DNA of 64,000 nucleotides, from positions 19,888,501 to 19,952,500 of the forward strand of contig JAWQUS010000010.1 in assembly GCA_036365455.1 (NCBI GenBank), read 5' to 3'. The notes beneath the pieces are model-generated. The model was not told where the DNA came from. It did not search any database and saw nothing but the letters and a program-made list of their open reading frames with translations. Shown piece by piece: positions 55,766 through 64,000 of this stretch. This DNA comes from Macrosoma leucophasiata. Taxonomy: Eukaryota > Arthropoda > Insecta > Lepidoptera > Hedylidae. Every line of letters begins with the position of its first letter. The stretch's first letter is position 1. Both the position numbers and the translations under genes were made by a program.

Positions 55766-56630
55766 GCAAGTTCTTCCGAGTTCTAGATTTGTATCTATTT
55801 ATTAGGTATCTTGTGTTGAGTTGGTACACAGAAGCTTTGTATTAAATACCTACCTATGTACATAATTTGTATCTTAATTTATATAAGTGGGTCATTTTGT
55901 TACAAAAAAGTTAATATTTAAGTAGGTACATACCTACAATACTTAGTAACTAACTTTCTTTCGAAATTCACCAGGGCAAGCAAAAAAGTTCAGACATGTA
56001 TTTTAAAATGGAATCTCGCTGTCCACGGAAGCTAAAGCAACTGAAATATCGGCATATATAAATAAACACCGGAAATAGCTGTAAAATAGACTCAGTTTTA
56101 ACACTCACTCACACGAAGTTTATGAATTATAGTCATTTCCAAATAAAATTAGGTAAGAACGTAGAAATAGTTTCAATATTTAAAGTTGATTATTCGAATT
56201 AAAACGACCAGGATTTTGCTCACACACACTCGGTTCCTTAGTGGATATAAAAAATTTAAAACTATTGTCAATAGGTGTACAATATAATATAGACTAAGTT
56301 ATCAGTTTCAGAAATTAGTTTTAGAAACCTCATGAACATTGAAATTGCAAGTATCCCTTATTATTAGCGAGCAATCAGAATCATCGCGATTGCATTGCAA
56401 AATGTTTGATAAACACAGCAAGTGAACGAACGTATTTAAATATTTCTAGTGCGAAATGGGTTCTCTTACACATTTCACTATCCAGCATCGGGATGCTTTG
56501 AATACATTTTGATAAACATTTTTAAGCGAAGATGGACAAATGAACACATGTGGTACTTAAAACACTATTCAGAGCAATATTTGAATTGTCAATTTAGATA
56601 TGGATTTATCGCCATAATTTCAGCGAGAAA
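55766..56630. other. No gene seen
   Basis: AT-rich spacer. Confidence 0.5.
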
Positions 56631-56634
56631 CACA

Positions 56635-56975
56635 GCTGACAAATGCCTTCCCCAAAGATTGCCACAACGAATGGTCCTGCTGCCCTCATCCAGCGATTGC
56701 TTGCAACCTTCACCAGATCCTCAGTCCACCTCGTGGGACGCCTCCCTACGCTTTGTCTACCGGTATACGGAACCCCAGTAGATGACGGTTCTTCGAGTTT
56801 TGTCCCCTGTCCACTGGCACTTGAGTTTCGCTAGTTGGTGTGCTCTTTCGGTTACTTTGGTTGATTCTCATGCGGATCTCTTTATTTCTGATTCGATATC
56901 GCATGGACACTAAGCATAGCTCTCTTCATTGCTATCTGTGTGATCTTGAGCCTTCTTATGAGGCCCATAGCGAGG
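56635..56975 (-). mobile_element. RTE-type LINE C-terminal fragment, frameshifted
   Basis: In several minus-strand frames the end of an RTE ORF is readable: MKRAMLSVHAISNQKI, TERAHQLAKLKCQWTGDKT, then SLGKAFVS at 56660-56640. Many frameshifts and stops are present. Confidence 0.6.
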
Positions 56976-56984
56976 GACCACGTT

Positions 56985-57290
56985 ACAGTTTCGTATGTCG
57001 TCACTGGCAACAAATACCTACTGGTCAAAGACGTTCGTCTTAGACACTGTGCGACTGACTTGTGCTCAACGGTGCGGTTTTCACGTTCGTTCCTGCCCAG
57101 AACGTGTAAATTGTGGAACGAACTGTTCCCTAGGTGCTAAAATATGGGGTTCTTCAACAATGGAGTCAAAAGAGTCCTTCAGGGCTGGTAGCGCTTTGGC
57201 AACTCCCCTGGTGTTGTAAATGTTCATAGGCGACGGTGACCACTTTCCATCAGGTGGCCCGTCTGTCAACTTTCAGACATAAAAAAAACA
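56985..57290 (+). mobile_element. Non-LTR retrotransposon 3' end (jockey/CR1 group)
   Basis: The plus strand reads CSTVRFSRSFLPRTCKLWNE then LFPR, the well-known RTxxLWNxLP end of jockey/CR1-type reverse transcriptases. GDGDHFPSGGPSVNFQ and an A-rich tail (AAAAAAAACAAAAAAAATAC) follow. 5'-truncated. It meets a fragment of a different LINE in opposite orientation. Confidence 0.7.
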
Positions 57291-57349
57291 AAAAAAATAC
57301 TGCGGTAAATGGTTGAGAAGTTTGGTTTGTTTTTATATTATTTCGCATT

Positions 57350-57793
57350 AACACATGCTTTTTTTTTTTTTTTTTTGTTGTTAGGGCATCGCTATTACGC
57401 ATATTGCCAGTGTCAAGTAAAACGATATTCCGTATTTATTTAAGCAGCGTAAAAGTTAGTATAATATAGTCATCAAGTATTATATGTAAGTATTAAGTAT
57501 ATAAGTTATCAAGTATAATATGTCAGTCAAGTGAGTTACAATCAAGTTATTCGAGTAAAGCGATGGCTACTTTACCAGAACATTCACAATGAAGTTTTGG
57601 AGGCAACCTGAAAGGTCGTGTTTTCGCACTGTTATTCTATTTCACTATACACGGGCACTGTAATAAACTTATATTAAACAAAATGCCACCAACTTTATTC
57701 AATATAACTTAAAAATACACCAAGAAAATGAAATAAAATAAGAGCACCATACGCCTCTTTCAAGGTTCCCGCCAAAATTCCAAACACATGCTT
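57350..57793 (-). mobile_element. Poly(A) retroposon, copy 2, nested
   Basis: The insert 57361-57782 on the minus strand starts near TTTTGGCGGGAACC and ends in a run of about 19 A. AACACATGCTT flanks both ends (57350-57360, 57783-57793). It matches copy 1 (495-869) except for about 21 extra bases, TGCGAAAACACGACCTTTCAG, placed where copy 1 reads AACAG|GTTGCC. Confidence 0.8.
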
Positions 57794-57927
57794 GTGAAAT
57801 ATATTTAATTTTTAAAGAAAAATGGAATGGAATGGTTGCCTAACTAGCATAGTTGGTAAAAGATGGCGCTGCTGCTACCATAAAGCAATGCAATAGATGT
57901 GAAGGAAAGATTTGACAAATCGGACAG

Positions 57928-58003
57928 GGCTTCAGTAGCTCAATTGGAAGAGCGGCTGGACTAGATTCCCAGTAGGTCGCGAGTTCGAATCTCGCCTGAA
58001 GTC
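57928..58003 (+). repeat. tRNA-like unit, 76 nt, within a mobile element
   Basis: GGCTTCA and TGAAGTC form the acceptor-like stem. TAGCTCAATTGGAAGAG and GAGTTCGAATCTCG match A and B boxes. Same length and anticodon-like arm as 29911-29986. Confidence 0.7.
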
Positions 58004-58053
58004 AAATTTTTCTTTCCATTTTTCTTTAAAAATAAAAGTTTGGTTTGATTAAT

Positions 58054-58112
58054 CACAAAGCATAATTAATTCTACCAAAGTAATCCCTACTTTGGTAGAA
58101 TTATGCTTTGTG
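58054..58112. repeat. Hairpin with ~27-bp arms
   Basis: CACAAAGCATAATTAATTC then TACCAAAGTA pairs with TACTTTGGTAGAATTATG then CTTTGTG around ATCCC, with one 4-base slip. Confidence 0.75.
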
Positions 58113-59355
58113 TTTATAACAAAATGTACGTAAAAGGTGCAATGTTTCATCACTGCGAACCGACGTTTAGATTTCACATATCGAAATCAATAATCGAAGC
58201 ATCGATTACTTACATAATTATGTGCTAAAAATCTTATTAATATTTTGTCGGCTCCTAAGATTGCAAGGTTAGTATGATTAAAGCTATACCACAATGTGGA
58301 CCAGTTTGTAGAAAATAAAATGGCATTCATTTTTGTTTCGCAAAACACAAGATCACAGATCTTGGTTAAGTGGTTGTATGAGCATAACACCTGGCAATAA
58401 TCAATATGGCTTCTTGTAATGCGTCCATGTTTATATGCCACATATGCGAAATCGTGTGGTTACTTTCAACATTCTTATAACGAGCGGATTTTTGAAACAA
58501 TTTTACTTAAAACGTAACTACTATTTCATCTTCTTTTGAGACAAAGTACGTAAGCAAAGAATACTGAGTTTTTTAAGCGTTTCTTCAATTCTTTTTTTGT
58601 ATTTATGATTTAAATTCATTAACAATGTGTGATTCATAAAATTACTGTTCATAGCCTCTTGCTTATATTTTATCTTATGGCTCTCTAAATCCCAGGTGTA
58701 TCTAGTTCTCCTACAGTAATTAGGGAGCCGTTCTTATTCCACTCAAATTAAGGTGCTTACCTCAGTACTTAAAAGACTAAATTTAGTTTGAGGTGCTTCT
58801 TACAACGGTTAAAACACAACTAACCTACATCGTTTCTATTCCAACATCGCGATTAAGAAGTTAAATACGTATAGATCATAGTTTTTTAAGATTCGTATTT
58901 GTGTCTTTAATATGACTACAATTAATTAATCCTAACATTATATAACTAGTTATTAAAACACTTTAGAATTTAATGTGAAAATTATTGCAATTTTGGATTT
59001 TGAAAGTTGCTTTCTTCAAGATTGAGTGATATTTAAGTGTTTAGAATTTTAGAATGCATCTTATAAATAAACATTATTTGGAAACCAGGTGTATAAGTTA
59101 CCTTAACAGTAAAATTTATCGCTTTTAAACATATCTTATGATTTAAAAAACAAAAAACCGGCCATATCTGATAGTTTACTCAGAAAGAAGACATGCAGCT
59201 GACCATAAATAATAATAACACTCAAATAACCAAGAAATGAATAATTTATCATTTTCGGTGACCATAATCATGTCCCATTAGTCCCACAAGAAGTCAAAAA
59301 TTATGGTGGTATCGGTGCAGTTCAATAAAACCAGGAAATTACTTAGGACAAGATA
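58113..59355. other. No gene seen
   Basis: AT-rich spacer. Confidence 0.5.
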
Positions 59356-59359
59356 CACA

Positions 59360-59506
59360 GACCGCATGAACACTTTACTTTAAATGAAAGTCCACAAAAA
59401 AAACGATAAAATTGTCGTAACAAAATATGAAATTCGACTCTACATCAAAGTAAAGTCGTAACGTCGAAACTCTAACTTTCAATACAAATTCTGTTCACAC
59501 AGATTT
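59360..59506. repeat. Degenerate foldback element
   Basis: ACAGACCGCATGAACACTTT and a TACATCAAAGTAAAGTCG arm resemble the foldback at 39585-39750. Confidence 0.35.
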
Positions 59507-59725
59507 TTTTTATGTAATGGTAGTGACAAACAACCATACAGTGCACATTGATGTTAAGTGATGACTGCAGCCTATAGACACCCACACTAAGACCAAGGTC
59601 GAAATGCAGATACCTTACCACTCCTGAGGCCTAAGGTGTTATGCCTCTGTGCCGGAAATTACAAGGCCGTACATTACCAACTGACCGGAACACGATAGTG
59701 CTGAACACTACCATTTAGCGGTAAC
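59507..59725 (+). repeat. R1 repeat
   Basis: GTAGTGACAAACAACCATAC to CACTACCATTTAGCGGTAAC. Followed directly by a family G element. Confidence 0.7.
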
Positions 59726-59754
59726 ATGAGTTATAAAATTCGTCAAGGATATGT

Positions 59755-59890
59755 ACTGTGTGTAGCTAGGGCGTTAGGCTGACCGCGCCGCTCCGGTCGC
59801 CCTAATTAGGGCCCTAACTTCCTAAATGTTATTACACTACCCTGACCCTTACTTATCGTACCCTGAATACCGTGCCGTGTAATAAGTCCA
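59755..59890. mobile_element. MITE family G, copy 4 (right half)
   Basis: CTGACCGCGCCGCTCCGGTC to TACCGTGCCGTGTAATAAGT. The left terminus is missing. Confidence 0.65.
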
Positions 59891-60540
59891 AGAAAGTGCC
59901 ATTTTTCAACAGAGCCAGATCTAATAAAATTCAACACAGATAAATTAAATAGCAGAAAAGGCAATTAAGAATAGTTCTATAACGATGAAAGTTTATTAGG
60001 TCCTACGGATTACTTTATGATTCTTAATTAACAAGATCAGTGACGAAAACAGATGTAAGCACCTACTGAATTAGGTAGGATTAGATTGAATTTTGACGAT
60101 TGAGTGACCACTAGAAGTTATTTATAAAATCTCATGTCATTACAATTTATTTAATCTGTTGATGGAATGTTACCTATAAAATAATTAAAGAGTAATAGGC
60201 AATAGGTATGTAGCACCAGAGAATATGTAGATAATAATACTACGTTCCACCACAAAATGTTTCTAATTAAAGTAATAGATGTTGTTTTATTTATTAATCC
60301 AAGTAGTGCAGTATCCATATTGCTCTTAATTTGCCGTCACGTCACCTACCTATTTGATTTCCTGACACTACATAAGCAGTTCTGGAAACATACTGATTAT
60401 GATCGATTAAATATTACGAGAGTTTGCTAATTACTTTCGGCGAAGTAATTATTGACGCGTAATTATCTTCGTAGGTATCTAGAACGTGCCCTAAATCCGC
60501 AAGCTTCCACTTTTTCCACGTCGGCATCGCCTTAGAAAGT
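59891..60540. other. No gene seen
   Basis: AT-rich spacer. GCACCAGAGAATATGTAGAT near 60211 recurs at 60566. Confidence 0.45.
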
Positions 60541-60565
60541 AGCTTACAGTATCCATCAAGGAATA

Positions 60566-60800
60566 TTGCACCAGAGAATATGTAATAATACTACGTATAG
60601 AATGGGGACTTCGACGTCTCGCGCGATTTCCCCGCCTCACCCAACCTCCACGGCTCTTATGGGCGACGTTTGGTATTCTCTACGTGCTACGCAAACAGGT
60701 GCACGTGTAAATACACGTTACCATCGATTTCTCAACACGTCACTGATTGATGTCTGTGTAATAAAGACCAAATTAAGCGTTTGAATGGAATTTTAGCGGA
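60566..60800 (+). repeat. Possible repeat with CGCGCGATTTCCCCGCC motif
   Basis: CACCAGAGAATATGTAATAA is followed by GACTTCGACGTCTCGCGCGA and CCCGCCTCACCCAACC, a word order seen in some lepidopteran repeats. Not assigned. Confidence 0.3.
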
Positions 60801-60814
60801 GTGTCCGCGGTGTG

Positions 60815-61040
60815 ATTACACATCGGTCCTACGAAAGGGACAATCGGCTAGTTTCGACTTCGTAGAGCGTTATCTCTGCTGCACACTGCCTACGTAAACA
60901 GTGATAGGCCGTTATTGGTCAAAACCTGATCAAAATGGTCGACAAACGTATTATAGTTAAGGTGCGAAAGAGATAACGCTCTACAGACCCGAAATAAGCC
61001 GAAGTCTCCTTTCTAAGGTCGATGTGGAATATTTCTCGTT
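60815..61040. mobile_element. MITE family F, copy 3 (inverted orientation)
   Basis: CACATCGGTCCTACGAAAGG at the left, CTTTCTAAGGTCGATGTGGA at the right. The inner GAGATAACGCTCTACAGACC block is as in copies 1 and 2 reversed. Confidence 0.7.
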
Positions 61041-61889
61041 GGAGACTGTACCTACCTCTACCTAGGTATGGGATAGGTAAACCAATGTCAAAAGAAGGAA
61101 TAGGTGTTTTAATACATTCAGATGTTGAAACGATTCCTTGATCATTATCTATTAGGCATTCTGTGACCATATGTATATGTGGTCCACATTTTTTTATCAG
61201 CGTCATTATTATTTACCTATGTGTGTCAAATAATACTTACCTATTTTGTTTTATAGACGTGTCAAACTCCTAATTATACACATGTTTTGTACGAAGAAAA
61301 GATATATTTCACACCTCAAAAGTAGGTATAGACATCTCACAGCCTACAGTTTTATAAAGACCAATGTAGGTACCTATAGTTTGCGTAATATAAAACAGGA
61401 TGGGTACACCCCGCAACGTAATCAACATTCCACCGAACAGTACTTTATTCAGCGTTACTTTTTTTTTAATCTGAACTCATTTTGTTCCCGAATCAAACGG
61501 ACCGTCGTAATGGGCGCAGACAGATGGTATAAAAAATAGAAAGGTAAGTCCCGAAGGCAAGGCAACGGGCCTTTTCTAAAAGGTAATCGTTCGGAGACTT
61601 TTTTTCTTCTTCTTGGAAGGCAAAGACACAAAGAGTTGAGCCAGCTGCGAAGGTACAGCTGGCCATGGAAAACGCGACGCGTTTTAGTTTTTTAATGTCA
61701 CCTGACCAAAGAATTAATAAAAAATATTTAGGTAAGTAAGTATATGTATACCTACGTCATATGTAACAACTTGTTATCTTGTGGGCATTGATCACGTGAA
61801 AATACTTATCACTGCATGAGATTGCAAATACATTCACCGTTGCATAGGTAACTAAGATATTTAAATAAATCTGCCTTATATATGTATTA
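61041..61889. other. No gene seen
   Basis: AT-rich DNA. A small inverted pair CCAGCTG/CAGCTGG lies near 61643-61663. Confidence 0.45.
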
Positions 61890-62410
61890 TGTCTCTCGTC
61901 AGCACGGGGTCCAATTTGAACCCCGGACCTTTGTCAGGCTTGCGCGGGGACATGGGGGGTCCAACACGTAGAGGCCCTTTCGAGAATTTTGATCTACTTT
62001 GTAATGGGTTATATTCGGCGGGACCTCTCTCTGACTGCATCAATAGTTAATACAGACACAGATAGACCCCGCAGAATATAATGGGACTATTGTAATGAAA
62101 AGTGATTTGCCAAACTTTGGGCTATGTGGGTGAACTGGGGGGACTAGCTGGCTGGGCTTATGGAGTGAGATCCGGCACCTGCCTATATTCAACATCTCAC
62201 ATTATCGAATCCTACTTTAGGCAGGTGGTGACTCGCCTCTCCTTGGTGGGCCCCCCAAACAGCCAACCCGATGGTCGACAGGGGGCAACACTGTTGAGAG
62301 AGGCTGGGGGTGTCGAGAGGTGTGGCCCCGGTTTCACCATCACGAGCGAGTAATCTCGAGCTCGGAGCGGGCTTCCCCGCTATTATGCCTTTAGACATTT
62401 CCACCCCCGA
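61890..62410 (+). repeat. Repeat family R3, copy 2, with GC-rich extension
   Basis: The first 155 bases match 28495-28655. The following GC-rich part (GTGAACTGGGGGGACTAGCT, GGTGGGCCCCCCAAACAGCC, GAGAGGCTGGGGGTGTCGAG) is coding-like in composition but I cannot read a known domain. Probably a retroelement fragment. Confidence 0.5.
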
Positions 62411-64000
62411 GTGTATGGCTCTTTCAGAAATTTAGACAACAGCCTATTATCTAAATTTCTGCAAATGCCATTATGTATTATTATTATTAAGCTTGGTTTT
62501 TTTTCACCGTCAAATCGGCGAGCGCAGAAGGTGCTCTTCGGGAGACTAACTAAAGTGATTTATGAAGGTAGAGTTACCGATAAGTATTTAGTATATTTTT
62601 TCCTCTTCCTACATTTGCCTATTCCTTCCTACTCAACTAAGGGATTGTCTCATCTTGTACCAGGGACAAAAAGTATTTGCAATCGGATTCTGTGAGTCGC
62701 TTCATTCTTTTTGTTGCCATAGTAAACAACTTTACACATTATTATATTGTGTTAATTACAGTATTATAACAAATATGGTATTTATAAGTGGATATACTTA
62801 CATTTTACTAGTTTTTACGTTATTATTAACATTATGATAATAATACAAAATACCTAATAAACAAGAAACAGACAAGGCAAACTGAAACCTACGATGACTA
62901 GGTAGGTAATCTCTAGATATTTATGTTAAATTATTGGGTTGGCAATAGGCATTTTCCTACCTGTTTCTTTATACTCCTGATTGACTATTTATTTGCTCCC
63001 TATCACATTTGAATAATCTCTGGAAGAAGATTAATTGTCCCTAAAATTACCGCACGTATCAAGTCAACCATTCATTGAATTAGTCAATGATAAAAGGTAC
63101 AGGTACCTTTCATATAACCTGTCTGGTGTGCCGTAACTTGATACGTTTGGTACAGGTACCAATGAATAGATAATGGTACAACCTGTACGGACATTTTATA
63201 TCATATTTAAATAGAAAAAAAAACATCGTTAATGAATTCTAATGGTACCTATAATATGAAGAATATATTATTATTATAAATCGCCGTCCACAAAGATAAA
63301 AATATCTCTAGGCAGGCAAATGTTACGAATATCTAAGTAAGGTAGGTAGGTACTTACTCTACATTATTTAATTTACGTCAACATAATGCATTCTTGATTT
63401 ATTTTTTGTTGATCAGCGTAACTCTATTGCTAGGCTGTTTAGCTAGATCTACTTACATTCCTAAGAATTCCACAACTTCAGTTAACACGTTCATAATTTA
63501 ATTCACGGATATGTTCCATTCATATTAAATACGATATAAACACACAAACTGTTCAGATGTTAATCTACATTTTATTTATTTACCTGCGTGACGATAAAAA
63601 ATCTTGTCCGTTTAATTTGCCGTATTTATCTCATTATTATTAAAAAATAACGATTGTTTTTTTTAAGCTCTCTTGTCTTCCGTCGTGTAAGTAAAGGCTG
63701 ATTTATACTCATGACAGCCGCAGGTATTCAATTTCCAGCAGGTATTAAACAATATCTGTATTATTTTATTAAGCAGTTATTGTATTGGTACCTACTTTAA
63801 TTATTCCCCAATAAGAAAAACATAATAATTTACCATACTCGTATGCCTCTGACATGTTGAACGCATTTTCTGTATGTAATAACAATAAAAATAAATTATT
63901 TTTAATTATTCTTGGCGTCTTCCTTTATGATATGATTATGATAATATATTATTATGTAGGTAAGTAGTGTATTCAGTAATTTGAACTAATTTATAACTTA
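62411..64000. other. No gene seen to window end
   Basis: AT-rich DNA with many TAGGTA/TACCTA words and short low-complexity open frames. Confidence 0.5.

Larger units (their letters stand above)
57318..58047 (+). mobile_element. Foldback element with tRNA-like unit, copy 2, carrying a nested retroposon
   Basis: The element 57330-58035 lies between direct repeats AAGTTTGGTTTG (57318-57329, 58036-58047). The left arm TTTTTATATTATTTCGCATT is split by the retroposon at 57361-57782 and resumes with GTGAAATATATTTAATTTTT. The right part holds a 76-nt tRNA-like unit (57928-58003) and ends CCATTTTTCTTTAAAAATAA. The same blocks occur, arranged with the arms swapped, at 29661-30075. Confidence 0.8.

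Overview
The window is a piece of a moth or butterfly (Lepidoptera) nuclear genome. The evidence is AT-rich DNA with sparse, intron-split genes, very dense short interspersed repeats of kinds common in lepidopteran genomes, RTE-type LINE tails, tRNA- and 5S-derived SINEs, many small inverted-repeat transposons, and a constant scatter of TAGGTA/TACCTA words. Only a few hundred bases are clearly protein coding.

Genes. (1) At the left edge, minus strand, positions 1-176 hold the first 58 codons of an acidic, unrecognised protein that runs off the window; E2F-like GC motifs lie upstream of it. (2) Also on the minus strand, three good exons (15613-15671, 7693-7893, 5866-6057) join in phase into the C-terminal two thirds of an atypical Rho-family GTPase of the RhoU/RhoV (Wrch/Chp) type. 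The switch II, G4 and G5 motifs are present, and the protein ends in a Cys-containing WKKLLCLK tail rather than a CAAX box. The P-loop and switch I exons were not found. Two weak micro-exon candidates lie near 28.03-28.16 kb, and the true 5' exons may be beyond 64 kb. If so, most of 16-64 kb is an intron or upstream DNA of this gene.

The rest is accessory DNA. 0.5-1.1 kb: a poly(A) retroposon with a target-site duplication, plus a related inverted sequence. 2-3.6 kb: a hAT-like MITE, a tRNA-derived SINE, a perfect hairpin, and a repeat interrupted by a nested MITE. 6-15.6 kb: Rho introns filled with LINE, SINE and MITE pieces and a perfect 192-bp tandem duplication. 15.7-28 kb: several MITEs and a 5'-truncated RTE insertion with its target duplication. 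28-31 kb: a 5S rRNA-derived SINE and a foldback element carrying a tRNA-like cloverleaf. 31-46 kb: further MITEs, duplications, small ORFs and one decayed coding region (45.8-46.5 kb). 46.8-64 kb: a 781-bp long-TIR element with an 8-bp target duplication, further copies of the families above, and a nested insertion at 57.3-58.05 kb.

The two genes show no functional link. The most unusual signals are the tRNA-like foldback retroelement family, the two retroposon copies that differ by what looks like alternative 3' splice-site use, and the decayed ORF at 45.8-46.5 kb. Family labels such as R1, R2, F and G are local names used only here.
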